Counted from the stretch's first letter, positions 1-7,919 are shown. The stretch: DNA of 52,813 nt from an uncultured Monoglobus sp. (GCA_947585115.1 CANPWW010000007.1:1-52813), one strand, 5' to 3'. Made by a program: numbers and translations. The notes: generated by a model from the letters alone, not told the origin.

Positions 1-80
<80 letters not shown>

Positions 81-158
81 TGTTACGTGCGCGACTTCTT
101 CACGCTTGCGTACATGTTTATCGTTAGTCTCTTAGCTCTAACTAAATCACTAACGTTC

Positions 159-264
159 GTCGCAAATCCCTCCGCTTGTTCGCTTTCACGCAAGCGCGAA
201 AGTCTCACCCGCTTTAGGTTTGCTCCTCTTTCCCACGAAACACACGGTTTCGCGGGAACCCTTG
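159..264. repeat. Dispersed palindromic repeat family R1, copy A (rRNA leader)
   Basis: The unit reads AATCCCTCCGCTTGTTCGC, a hairpin built on CTTTC...GAAAG, then CTCACCCGC, TTTGCTCC and a second hairpin built on CCCACGAAA...TTTCGCGGG. The same order of elements recurs at 438-547 and, inverted, three times at 4364-4675. This copy lies between promoter P2 and the 16S gene and would be transcribed in the rRNA leader. Confidence 0.8.
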
Positions 265-437
265 ACAGCTCTCGCTGTCTTGGTGTAAGTTCGCTTTGAA
301 CCTTTGGAATTGACAAGTTCTTACCCTAACTTTTACATTAGAATCTTACCTTGTGCAATTTCGTCGTAACAGTGTGTTTTCCTTCAATGAAAACATCTAC
401 CGTTACCGCTTTTCCACTATTTATTTTTCAAACACCT

Positions 438-547
438 CGTCGCAAATCCCTCCGCTTGTTCGCTTTCACGCAAGCGTGAAAGTCTCACCCGCTCCGGGTT
501 TGCTCCTCTTTCCCGTAAAACGCACTCCGTTGGCGTTTTGCGGGAGC
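438..547. repeat. Dispersed palindromic repeat family R1, copy B (rRNA leader)
   Basis: Close copy of the element at 159-264, with the same CTTTC/GAAAG hairpin and a second hairpin of the form CCCGTAAAACGC...GCGTTTTGCGGG. It is followed by CCTAGTCCCTACG, the end of another dispersed repeat (R2). Confidence 0.8.
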
Positions 548-597
548 CCTGTAAGGCCTAGTTCCTATTCCCTAGTCCCTACGTTAGCAACTTTTTA

Positions 598-626
598 AGT
601 TTACCACATCTTTTCTGCCTTGTCAA
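598..626 (-). promoter_or_regulatory. Probable rRNA operon promoter P2
   Basis: On the minus strand TTGACA is followed by a 17-base spacer and TAAACT, pointing toward the 16S gene about 500 bases away. The -10 is imperfect but the -35 is consensus. Confidence 0.6.
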
Positions 627-685
627 GAACTTTTTTAAACTTTTTTCAAAAAATTTTTTGACCGGGCCTTATCCGCTGTGATAAA

Positions 686-711
686 AGGCTGCTCCTTATT
701 TGGAACAGCCT
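686..711 (-). terminator. Terminator-like hairpin in the rRNA operon leader
   Basis: Minus-strand AGGCTGTTCC and a matching GGAGCAGCCT form a stem with a short loop followed by TTTT. It sits between the two putative rRNA promoters, so it could end transcripts started at P1 or act as an attenuator. The function is inferred from position only. Confidence 0.45.
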
Positions 712-715
712 AATC

Positions 716-744
716 ATATTATCACCTTATCCTTGTTTTGTCAA
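716..744 (-). promoter_or_regulatory. Probable rRNA operon promoter P1
   Basis: On the minus strand TTGACA, a 17-base spacer and TAATAT. It lies upstream of P2, giving the tandem arrangement usual for Firmicute rRNA operons. A hairpin with a short U tract follows it directly (686-711), so some transcripts may end early. Confidence 0.6.
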
Positions 745-840
745 TATACTTTTTACAACTTTTTTCAACTTTTTCTTTTTTTATTAAATTTGCTGTATTG
801 CGCCTTTCTTTAGGGCCCGCCGCCTTGTTACTTTCTACCA

Positions 841-1401
841 TTAATACCGCCCGAACAGTTCACTCAAAAACGGTATGTTCAGGTTTTCAAGCGCGCCGCC
901 GGTCCATTTGGCAATATTTATCACCAATATATAAAGCAGGAACCCGATCACAAACCCCAGCAGTGCCTTGAACAAAAGTCCCGCGATCGTGCGCCCGATA
1001 TGCTTTTCTTTGCGTACCGGCTTCGCCTTTTTTTGTTTGTACTGCTGCTTTGCCGCCTTTTTTGCCTTGCGGGCGCGCTTATCCTCCGCTTCCGGATCGT
1101 ATCTGTAATACTGTCTCTTTGGCTGTTGCGCGTGCTCAACGCGGCGGTTCACCTCGTCTCGGACCTGTCTGCTGCTCTCAAATCCGCCCGGCGCGTTTTT
1201 CTGAGGAAAAACACGTGTCTCGCCCAAATCGCGCTCCGCCGAATTTCGATCTTCGCGAGTTTTCTCCCGTCTCGGCTCGGGCTCCGGGTCGGGGAACAGC
1301 CGCGAATCCGGCCTTTTTCTCGGAGGCGTCAATGCGGTGCCGCAGTATTTGCAGATGCGCTCGTTGTCTCCGACTTCTTTGCCGCAAAATTTACAAATCA
1401 T
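841..1401 (-). CDS. Zinc-ribbon membrane protein of unknown function
   Basis: A 186-residue protein. The N-terminus carries a CxxC-CxxC zinc ribbon (CKFCGKE...CKYCG, residues 3-20) of the kind annotated as zinc_ribbon_2. A long hydrophilic, Arg/Lys/Glu-rich middle follows, then one strong hydrophobic segment near residues 145-170 that is probably a C-terminal transmembrane anchor. The start is set at the ATG preceded by AGAAGGAG six to seven bases upstream; an ATG 18 bases earlier lacks a ribosome binding site. Such proteins are common in Firmicutes without a settled role. It is transcribed away from the van-type operon. No enzymatic domain is visible. Confidence 0.75.
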   Translation of the reverse strand: MICKFCGKEVGDNERICKYCGTALTPPRKRPDSRLFPDPEPEPRREKTREDRNSAERDLGETRVFPQKNAPGGFESSRQVRDEVNRRVEHAQQPKRQYYRYDPEAEDKRARKAKKAAKQQYKQKKAKPVRKEKHIGRTIAGLLFKALLGFVIGFLLYILVINIAKWTGGALENLNIPFLSELFGRY

Positions 1402-1483
1402 AGCGATTCTCCTTCTCATATAAATCCGCCTATATTATAACATATTTTACCGTTTAGTCAACCCGCCGGCGATAATATTTTAT

Positions 1484-1512
1484 TTGACAACTTTTCGGCG
1501 CGCTGATATAAT
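1484..1512 (+). promoter_or_regulatory. Promoter of vanR-vanS
   Basis: TTGACA, 17-base spacer, TATAAT, with the vanR start 32 bases after the -10. This position rules out the in-frame start at 1484. Confidence 0.85.
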
Positions 1513-1543
1513 CATTTGTATAAAACATGAAAGGAGCGCCGAA

Positions 1544-2248
1544 ATGTCTGACAAGATACTTATCGTGGACGACGAACCCGAGATCGCCGATTTGATAGAA
1601 CTCTACCTTAAAAACGAAGACTTCACGGTATACAAGTTCTGCACCGCGAAAGAGGCGCTCGACTGCGCCCAAAACACGGACATCGATCTCGCCGTTTTGG
1701 ACATTATGCTGCCCGATATCAGCGGGTATACTCTGTGCCGCAAAATACGCGAGCGCAGCTCGTGCCCCATAATTATGCTGACCGCGAAAGACGGCGAGGC
1801 GGACAAGATCACGGGGCTGACCCTCGGAGCCGACGACTATGTGACCAAGCCTTTCCGCCCGCTGGAGCTGGCGGCGCGCGTGAAAGCCCAGCTTCGGCGC
1901 TACAAAAAATACAATTCTCCTCGAAAAGAGAGCGATAGCGATAACACACTCTCATATCTCGATATTGAGCTTAACACCAAAACGCATGACTGCACGCTGG
2001 CCGGAACTCCGCTCGCTCTGACGCCGACCGAGTTTTCAATATTGGAAATTTTGCTGCGGCAAAAGGGCAGCGTTGTCAGCGCGGAGGACCTGTTCCGCGA
2101 AATTTGGAAGGACGAGTATTATACCAAAAACAACACTATCACCGTGCACGTCCGTCACCTGCGCGAAAAGCTGAATGACAGCGTTGAAAACCCGAAATAT
2201 ATAAAAACCGTATGGGGAGTGGGATATAAAATTGAAAAACAAAAATAG
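1544..2248 (+). CDS. vanR: VanR-type OmpR-family response regulator
   Basis: A 234-residue response regulator. The receiver domain (about residues 3-115) has the acidic pair D9/D10, phospho-acceptor D53 in VLDIMLP, T80 and K102 in DDYVTKPFRP. A winged-helix Trans_reg_C domain follows (about 135-232, including NTITVHVRHLREK and TVWGVGYKIEK). From memory the sequence closely follows VanR of the Tn1546 vanA cluster, including RPLELAARVKAQLRRYKK. In characterised systems VanR activates resistance or carboxypeptidase genes when phosphorylated by VanS. The start has AAGGAG seven bases upstream. The gene overlaps vanS and is followed by vanY, so it probably controls vanY; no vanHAX genes are present. 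Confidence 0.9.
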   Translation: MSDKILIVDDEPEIADLIELYLKNEDFTVYKFCTAKEALDCAQNTDIDLAVLDIMLPDISGYTLCRKIRERSSCPIIMLTAKDGEADKITGLTLGADDYVTKPFRPLELAARVKAQLRRYKKYNSPRKESDSDNTLSYLDIELNTKTHDCTLAGTPLALTPTEFSILEILLRQKGSVVSAEDLFREIWKDEYYTKNNTITVHVRHLREKLNDSVENPKYIKTVWGVGYKIEKQK

Positions 2249-3371
2249 CGGCTATGAATATCTGCGGCTCAAGAAAAAGCTGTACCTGCGCCTTGTCGGC
2301 ATAACGGCCGTCTCGTTTCTGATAATTTTCGCCCTCTATATTTTAATATGGCGCGGAAGAGGCGGCGATCGGGTCGTGGCCGCGCTGCAGAACATTTTGG
2401 ACGTGCCGTACGAAAAAGCCTATTATATCTATCAATACGGATTCAGAAATTTTTCGCAAATAATCTGGCTGGCGGCCGTGCTGATCGTGTTTGTCATTCT
2501 GATGCGCGTGATCCTGCGCTGGTTCTCAAAATACTTCGATATGACGAACCGCGGAATAGACGCGCTGCTTTCGGATGACGAGAAAATCGAGCTGCCGCCC
2601 GAAATGTCCGGGACCGAGCGCAAGCTGCGCGCCGTCAAATCCGAGCTCAAACAGCGGGCCATGGCCGCCGAGCTCGCGAACCGCCGCAAAAACGAGCTGA
2701 TCATGTATCTGGCGCACGATATACGCACACCGCTCACCTCGGTTATCGGGTACCTCAGCCTTATGTCCGAAGTTCCGGAAATGCCCGCCGAGCAAAGGGC
2801 GAAATATGTCAACATCTCCCTCGAAAAAGCCAACCGATTGGACAAAATGCTCGACGAGTTTTTTGAAATAACGCGCTATAATCTGCAAAATATAGATATC
2901 GAAAAGAAACAAATTGACTTGTATTACATGCTGATGCAGATCTGCGACGAGCTCTCGCCCGTTCTGTCGGCTAACGGCAACACCGCAGCGGTCGAGGCCG
3001 ACGAAAACATAACGATCTGCGGCGATCCCGACAAGCTGGCGCGGGTGTTCAACAATATTTTAAAAAACGCTGCTGCCTACAGCTTTCCCGATACCGAGAT
3101 CATTGTTTCGGCCGTTCAAAACGACCGCGAAACTATTATTTCATTTAAAAACAAGGGAAAAACCATACCGAAAGACAAATTGCCTCTGCTTTTTGAAAAG
3201 TTTTACCGCTCGGACGACTCGCGCGCCTCAAACACGGGCGGCGCCGGGCTGGGTCTTGCGATCGCCAAGGAGATCATCGCGCTGCACAGCGGAACGATCG
3301 GCGCCGAAAGCGGGAACGAGACGACGACCTTCACCGTCCGCATACCGTCAAGGATCCCCGAAAACTTATGA
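2232..3371 (+). CDS. vanS: VanS-type sensor histidine kinase
   Basis: A 379-residue membrane sensor kinase that overlaps vanR by 17 bases and starts at TTG. Two transmembrane segments (about residues 21-40 and 77-95) bracket a short extracytoplasmic loop of about 35 residues. The H box is YLAHDIRTPLTS with the phosphorylated histidine at 162. The N box is FNNILKNAAAYS and the G box GGAGLGLAIAKE. The kinase core resembles VanS of the vanA type strongly, down to EFFEITRYNLQ and CGDPDKLARVF. VanS proteins detect glycopeptides or the cell-wall state they cause. The short loop gives few clues to the ligand, so the inducer here is unknown. Confidence 0.9.
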   Translation: MKNKNSGYEYLRLKKKLYLRLVGITAVSFLIIFALYILIWRGRGGDRVVAALQNILDVPYEKAYYIYQYGFRNFSQIIWLAAVLIVFVILMRVILRWFSKYFDMTNRGIDALLSDDEKIELPPEMSGTERKLRAVKSELKQRAMAAELANRRKNELIMYLAHDIRTPLTSVIGYLSLMSEVPEMPAEQRAKYVNISLEKANRLDKMLDEFFEITRYNLQNIDIEKKQIDLYYMLMQICDELSPVLSANGNTAAVEADENITICGDPDKLARVFNNILKNAAAYSFPDTEIIVSAVQNDRETIISFKNKGKTIPKDKLPLLFEKFYRSDDSRASNTGGAGLGLAIAKEIIALHSGTIGAESGNETTTFTVRIPSRIPENL

Positions 3372-3420
3372 TCTTAATAAATTCTTATGAAAACCTCAAT
3401 TAAATATTAAAGTTTGCACA

Positions 3421-3465
3421 GCCTTTGCCCGCTATAATAAAAGCGAGCAAAGGTCTTTTATTTTC
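3421..3465 (+). terminator. Hairpin with T tract between vanS and vanY
   Basis: CCTTTGCCCGCT pairs with AGCGAGCAAAGG and is followed by TCTTTTATTTT. It looks like an intrinsic terminator or attenuator, so vanY may be read through or have its own VanR-dependent promoter. Confidence 0.6.
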
Positions 3466-3493
3466 GGACTGCTAAAAAATGAGAGGTGCGATC

Positions 3494-4222
3494 ATGAGAA
3501 ACAATTTCGGAATTAAATTTTTAGTCACGGTTCTTTGTGTCTGCTGCGCGGCGGCTTTGGCGCTGTCTCTGCCGCGCTTGGAAAGCGGCAATGCGCTTGG
3601 GGAGATAAAAGCGATTTTTTCACCGCGTTCTGAGCCCTCGGAAACAGACGAAAACTCCGAGGATGACGCGTGGCAGCTTATTCTCGTAAACGCGGACAAC
3701 CCTCTGCCCGAGGATTTTCACCCCGAGCTGACCGAGCTCTCGGGCGGACACAGGATCGACAAGCGCGTATATCCGCACCTGCAAAAAATGTTCGACGACG
3801 CGCGGCAAAAGGGCATACGCCCGGCGATATCGTCGTCGTACAGGACGGCCGGGCAGCAGCAAGCCGAGCTTGACCAAAAAACCGAGGAATACATAAGACA
3901 GGGTTATTCCCGCGAAAAGGCTCTTGAGACCGCGAAAAAGTGGGCCGCGGTCCCGGGAACGAGCGAGCACCAAACCGGCCTCGCGGTCGACATCACCACC
4001 GCCGACGCGTCGGTCCAGGCGGCGGATATCGTGTGGAAATGGCTTGAGAAAAACTCATATAAATACGGATTTATAAAACGCTACCCCGAGGGCAAGACCG
4101 ACATAACCGGCATCAGCAACGAGCCCTGGCACTTCCGCTACGTCGGCCCCGAGGCCGCGAAAGAGATCAAAAAACGCGGTATCTGCCTTGAGGAATACCT
4201 TGAAACTCCGCGCAAAAAATAA
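3494..4222 (+). CDS. vanY: VanY-type D-Ala-D-Ala carboxypeptidase, exported
   Basis: A 242-residue peptidase M15B/VanY family protein with an N-terminal hydrophobic segment (about residues 5-27) acting as signal peptide or anchor. Zinc ligands are H159 and D166 in SEHQTGLAVDI and H213 in EPWHFRYVG, with E210 as catalytic base. The family removes the terminal D-Ala of peptidoglycan stem peptides outside the membrane, which lowers the number of vancomycin targets. The ATG at 3494 is chosen because GAGAGGT lies just upstream; an ATG at 3479 has no ribosome binding site. It follows vanRS, a regulatory link also known from van operons. Alone it could equally serve ordinary wall trimming. Confidence 0.88.
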   Translation: MRNNFGIKFLVTVLCVCCAAALALSLPRLESGNALGEIKAIFSPRSEPSETDENSEDDAWQLILVNADNPLPEDFHPELTELSGGHRIDKRVYPHLQKMFDDARQKGIRPAISSSYRTAGQQQAELDQKTEEYIRQGYSREKALETAKKWAAVPGTSEHQTGLAVDITTADASVQAADIVWKWLEKNSYKYGFIKRYPEGKTDITGISNEPWHFRYVGPEAAKEIKKRGICLEEYLETPRKK

Positions 4223-4363
4223 AACGCGCGCCAAGCCGCGCAAACCGCCCACACCCTGTTTTTCGCCGCGCCGAAAAATTTTTCGAAATTTTTTCAAAAA
4301 AGACTTGATTTTTTATTTTACATGTGCTATAATTTAAAACTGTCGTAAGAAAACGGCACAAGA

Positions 4364-4675
4364 ACTCCCGAAAACGCTTGCGTTTTTGGGAATAAGGAGC
4401 AAACCCGCAGCGGATGAGACTTTCGCGCTTGCGTGAAAGCGAACAAGCGGAGGGATTTGCCCACAGGGCTCCCAAAAAGCGCCAGCGAAGCGCACTTTTT
4501 GGGAATAAGGAGCGATCACGAAGCGGGTGAGACTTTCCTGCTTGCAGGAAAGCGAACAAGCGGAGGGATTTGCCCACAGGGCTCCCGAAAACGCTTGCGT
4601 TTTTGGGAATAAGGAGCAATCGCGGAGCAGGTGAGACTTTCCTGCTTGCAGGAAAGCGAACAAGCGCAGCGAATT
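4364..4675. repeat. Three tandem inverted-orientation copies of repeat family R1
   Basis: Three units (about 4364-4463, 4464-4576, 4577-4675) read GGGCTCCC, a hairpin ending TTTTTGGGAATAAGGAGC, GTGAGACTTTC, a second hairpin, GAAAGCGAACAAGCG and GAGGGATTTGCCCAC. The CTTTC/GAAAG stem differs between copies (inner part CGCGCTTGCGT in one, CTGCTTGCAG in the others), but pairing is kept. The third copy ends a few bases before the tRNA-Pro. No coding potential is credible here. Confidence 0.85.
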
Positions 4676-4682
4676 GCGACGT

Positions 4683-4759
4683 CGGGGTGTGGCTCAGTTT
4701 GGTAGAGTACCTGAATGGGGTTCAGGTGGCCGCTGGTTCGAATCCAGTCACTCCGACCA
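4683..4759 (+). tRNA. tRNA-Pro (anticodon GGG)
   Basis: Full cloverleaf: acceptor CGGGGTG pairs with CACTCCG, anticodon stem CCTGA/TCAGG with loop ATGGGGT, T arm GCTGG-TTCGAAT-CCAGT, encoded CCA. It lies directly after the R1 repeat cluster. Confidence 0.93.
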
Positions 4760-4761
4760 TC

Positions 4762-4803
4762 AAAAATACCGTGAAACCGTTGGTTTTGCGGTATTTTTAT
4801 TTT
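4762..4803 (+). terminator. Terminator of tRNA-Pro(GGG)
   Basis: AAAAATACCG and CGGTATTTTT form a 10-base stem followed by ATTTTT, directly after the tRNA. Confidence 0.8.
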
Positions 4804-4871
4804 TGTCCGCAGTTTCATATAAATTAAAGTCCGTCGCCCTAAAGGTATCAATATAAAACACCGACGCGCTA

Positions 4872-4900
4872 TTGCGTTTTTACCCGAAATATGATAATAT
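4872..4900 (+). promoter_or_regulatory. Promoter of the secreted protease gene
   Basis: TTGCGT, 17-base spacer, TAATAT, 35 bases before the start codon. Confidence 0.6.
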
Positions 4901-4935
4901 ATCCATGACATTAATTCATGGGGGAGGCGGTTGAC

Positions 4936-7587
4936 ATGAATATTCGCAGCGGATTGCGGTGTTTCGCGGCGCTTGTTTTAAGCGCGGCTTTATTGCTGTA
5001 CCCTATCTCCCCCGTTCATGCGGCAATCGACGTTAAGTGGAGCGACACAAAGCTTCGCGAGGGCGTCTTGTCCGCGTCCGTATCGGGCGCGGCGGATGGA
5101 CAGTCGCTAATTTTGGCCGTATATTCCGACAACAGGCTCCTCGGCTTAAGCATTGCCGCCGCGCAAAACGGCTCAGCTTCCGCGGATACAACGATCGAAG
5201 CGGCGGCGGACACGGCAAAGCTGTTCCTTTGGGATATGGAAACCTTGATGCCCGCGTGTGATGTGCTGTCAACGCTCACCCGCGAGAACACGCCCGCGCC
5301 AGCTTCGACGCCAACGAACGCGCCAACTCCGACAATTACGGCTGTGCCGACACCAATACCAACGACTGAGCCAACTCCGACGCCAACAGCTGTGCCAACA
5401 CTAACACCAACGACTGTGCCTATGCCGGCACCAACGGCCTCGCCTACTCCGACATCAACAGACGCGCCAACTTCTACAGCCGTTCCGACACCTACCCCAA
5501 CGACTTCACCGACACCGATGCCAACGAACACATCTACTCCTATACCAACGGTTGCGCCTACTTTTACGTCAACTCTGACACCGACAGCTTTACCGACGCC
5601 GACACCGACGACTGTGCCAACTCCTACACCCGCGGCTGTACCGACACCCACGGCTGCGCCAACGCCTACGCCCGCGGCTGTACCGACACCCTCGGCTGCG
5701 CCAACGCCAACGGCTTCACCAACACCCACACCAACGATTGCGCCGACACCTGCGCCCACGGCTGAGCCGACACCGACACCGACACCGAACATTGACACAT
5801 CGCGCGAACCCGAAAGCCCGGATGAGCTTCGTTCCGCCAACGACGCGGCTGTTGACGAGCTAGCGAAGCTGCCGACATTCGACGGACGCAAGTACAATAT
5901 TGTAACGCCCGTCAGAAATCAATCTAACAATATCTGCTGGGCATACGCTGTCGCAGGCGCGGCGGAAATAAGCGTTCTGCGCAAGGGAATAGATCCGAAC
6001 GCGTCAGCCGAGTCGCTCGACTTTAACGACCAGCATCTCGCCAACGCCTGCTTAAACCCCGCCCTCGACCCTTTGGGCAACAATCTGCCCGACTATAACG
6101 GCTTCTTCAGCGGCTGGTACTCTGGCGGCGAAACGCACGAGGGCGTCTATGCGATGCTTCGCTGGAACGCGCCCGCGCTGCAGTCCGTTTCGGACAACGA
6201 GCTGATAAACAAGCCCGCGTACCTGCTTGAAAACGCAATCAATCTTCCCAACAGCAGCGCCGGCACAGACGCTCTGAAACGCGCGATCGTCAAATACGGC
6301 GGCGTGGCGGTAAGCTGGTACTGCAATTCCGGGCTGTACCGAAACGGCTATTATAACAACGACATATCCGGCGGTTTATACGGGTCGGGACACGCGAGCG
6401 TTATAGTCGGCTGGGATGACACCATAGATAAAAACCTGTTTCGCTTTGATGACAAAACCCCGTGTCCCGCTTCGCGCGACGGCGCGTGGATCTTGAAAAA
6501 CAGCTGGGGCAAAAGCTACGGTTTTAGCGGATACTACTACGTATCCTATGACGTTCTGCTTTCAAAATGCTACGCTCTCGATATGTGCTCTGCCGATGAG
6601 TATGATAACAACTACCACTATGATTCATCCGTAATGACAAGCTCGAGCTGGACGCTTGATCCGGGCGAACGCGCCGCGGCGATGTTTGAGGCGAGAACGG
6701 CGTTTGCCGATCGGCACGAGTCTATTACCGGCGTCAACGTGGCCGTTGGCGAAGGCAGCAATTACAAGATCAAGGTGAAAATATACAAAGACCCCGACGC
6801 CGATTTTACCGATATATACAATCCGGAAAACGACCCCGGATCCGGCTCTCTTGCCGCAGAGGCGGAATCGGATACATTGATGTACCCGGGAGCGTACACG
6901 GTGAAGCTCAAAGAACCGGTGGAACTAAAGCAAAATCAAGTATTCAGCGCGGTCGTGGAACTGACAGGCGATGCCAAAATACGCGTTGTGACCGACCACG
7001 AAAAAACCTCCGGCATTTATCCGGCTAACGATATGACCTTCTCAAATTCCGGCGACGGCTGGAAGAATACGCGCTCGAGAGCGAATTACGTCGCCCAGAT
7101 AAAGGTGTTTACGAAAAACATTCCCGCCCGGCAGCATAAGGATAATTCGCTTGATTACGCGGATATTCGCTTTGACCGCCGCGCCGTGACATATAACCAA
7201 GAGGCACAGCATCCCGATCTCACCGTATATTTTGACGGCAAAACGCTTGCCGAAGGAAAGGATTATACCGTGGACTACCCCGACTCCGTGCGCATAGGAC
7301 GGTACCGGGCAACCGTTAAGGGAACAGGCGATTACAGCGGAAGCCGCGATATAGACTACTCCGTTAAGCAAGCGCCTGCGCCGCTTAATAAACCGCCGCG
7401 GATAATGGAGGTCACGGGCAATTACGAAACCTACAAAGAGGTGCCGCTGCCCGACGGCTGGGTCTGGGGCGATCCGGATATGCTCGTCGCTTCGGAATGC
7501 TCCAATTACGCCATATACAAAGGCGACGACGCTTACTGCTATATAAACACTATGGCAGATGTCCGCGCCGTGCTCAAAAACGAATAA
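4936..7587 (+). CDS. Secreted papain-like (C1) cysteine protease with Thr/Pro-rich linker
   Basis: An 883-residue protein. The start at 4936 follows GGGGGAGG and gives a clean signal peptide of about 28 residues ending near PVHA. An N-terminal beta-rich segment is followed by a long low-complexity PTP/TPT linker (about residues 115-290). The C1 peptidase domain (about 300-545) has C334 in NNICWAYA, H486 in GHASVIVGWDD and N522 in LKNSWGKSYG. After it comes a region resembling the lectin-like domain that accompanies such proteases (about 560-720), then an Ig-like repeat with YTVDYPDSVRIGRYRATVKG. It is probably exported and held at or released from the cell surface. The substrate is unknown. 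The linker codes are degenerate enough to keep the reading frame stable. Confidence 0.88.
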   Translation: MNIRSGLRCFAALVLSAALLLYPISPVHAAIDVKWSDTKLREGVLSASVSGAADGQSLILAVYSDNRLLGLSIAAAQNGSASADTTIEAAADTAKLFLWDMETLMPACDVLSTLTRENTPAPASTPTNAPTPTITAVPTPIPTTEPTPTPTAVPTLTPTTVPMPAPTASPTPTSTDAPTSTAVPTPTPTTSPTPMPTNTSTPIPTVAPTFTSTLTPTALPTPTPTTVPTPTPAAVPTPTAAPTPTPAAVPTPSAAPTPTASPTPTPTIAPTPAPTAEPTPTPTPNIDTSREPESPDELRSANDAAVDELAKLPTFDGRKYNIVTPVRNQSNNICWAYAVAGAAEISVLRKGIDPNASAESLDFNDQHLANACLNPALDPLGNNLPDYNGFFSGWYSGGETHEGVYAMLRWNAPALQSVSDNELINKPAYLLENAINLPNSSAGTDALKRAIVKYGGVAVSWYCNSGLYRNGYYNNDISGGLYGSGHASVIVGWDDTIDKNLFRFDDKTPCPASRDGAWILKNSWGKSYGFSGYYYVSYDVLLSKCYALDMCSADEYDNNYHYDSSVMTSSSWTLDPGERAAAMFEARTAFADRHESITGVNVAVGEGSNYKIKVKIYKDPDADFTDIYNPENDPGSGSLAAEAESDTLMYPGAYTVKLKEPVELKQNQVFSAVVELTGDAKIRVVTDHEKTSGIYPANDMTFSNSGDGWKNTRSRANYVAQIKVFTKNIPARQHKDNSLDYADIRFDRRAVTYNQEAQHPDLTVYFDGKTLAEGKDYTVDYPDSVRIGRYRATVKGTGDYSGSRDIDYSVKQAPAPLNKPPRIMEVTGNYETYKEVPLPDGWVWGDPDMLVASECSNYAIYKGDDAYCYINTMADVRAVLKNE

Positions 7588-7619
7588 AACTTTTACAAAA
7601 ATGACATATAGCCTCACGC

Positions 7620-7648
7620 TTGCAATCACATAAAATTTGTGATATAAT
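7620..7648 (+). promoter_or_regulatory. Sense promoter of toxin-antitoxin-like locus 1
   Basis: TTGCAA, 17-base spacer, TATAAT, reading toward the small peptide at 7734. Confidence 0.7.
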
Positions 7649-7733
7649 GTCAGCAATGAGTGCAGACCAAAGGAACGGCGGCGGCTGTTCCGCTCCCTAT
7701 AGGCCGGAATAAGGTATAAAGAGGGTGGGGCTT

Positions 7734-7811
7734 ATGGACTACATAGAGATCTTGATGTTGGCGATTTTTATAATCGCCTTATCGGAACTTGTGAAGAACA
7801 TAAAAAAATAG
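7734..7811 (+). CDS. Small hydrophobic peptide, type I toxin candidate (locus 1)
   Basis: A 25-residue peptide beginning MDYIEILMLAIFII and ending in KNIKK, with one membrane-spanning stretch and a basic tail. The start follows AGAGGGTGGGG. The pattern Y-E-x-LM with a single hydrophobic segment and lysine-rich end resembles the TxpA/BsrG and 'putative holin-like toxin' peptides of Firmicutes. A promoter 86 bases upstream and a convergent antisense promoter at 7891-7919 frame it, and the stop codon lies in the bidirectional terminator. By analogy the peptide would depolarise or damage the membrane if its antisense RNA were lost. This is inferred from organisation and peptide character; no homology search was run. 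Confidence 0.68.
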   Translation: MDYIEILMLAIFIIALSELVKNIKK

Positions 7812-7886
7812 CCGCCCAAGTTTGACGACATCGGCGGCTATATTTATGTAGCTAACGGTGGAACAGCCAAAGTCGTTCCTCTGTAC
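7803..7886 (-). ncRNA. Putative antisense antitoxin RNA of locus 1
   Basis: A consensus promoter on the minus strand starts an RNA of about 80 bases that ends at the hairpin overlapping the toxin stop codon. Its 3' part is complementary to the toxin mRNA 3' end. Its leader (7860-7888) reads GAGTACAGAGGAACG...GGCTGTTCC, matching the toxin mRNA leader (7658-7691). Confidence 0.62.
7808..7841. terminator. Bidirectional terminator of locus 1
   Basis: ATAGCCGCC and GGCGGCTAT form a perfect 9-base stem. The minus-strand side is followed by a seven-T run and the plus side by a T-rich stretch, so it can end both convergent RNAs. Confidence 0.8.
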
Positions 7887-7890
7887 TCAG

Positions 7891-7919
7891 ATTATAGCAT
7901 ACTCCGCTTTATATGTCAA
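7891..7919 (-). promoter_or_regulatory. Antisense promoter of locus 1
   Basis: Minus strand TTGACA, 17-base spacer, TATAAT: full consensus, convergent with the toxin gene. Confidence 0.85.

Noticed and set aside
4364-4675. Possible CRISPR array
   Set aside because: The repeated units are about 100 bases and tandem without unique spacers of constant length, and no cas genes are nearby.
4167-4911. Several leftward frames of 100-150 residues in the repeat cluster before tRNA-Pro
   Set aside because: They run across tandem R1 repeats and the tRNA itself, producing repeated SACSLSRKRESL-type peptides in more than one frame. They are repeat translations, not genes.
5283-5790. Possible minisatellite or CRISPR-like array
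   Set aside because: The short repeats code an uninterrupted Thr/Pro linker within a protease gene, and the degeneracy is at third codon positions.
5016-5897. A 293-residue leftward frame rich in VGVGVG repeats
   Set aside because: It is the exact antisense of the PT-rich linker of the secreted protease. No ribosome binding site or promoter belongs to it.
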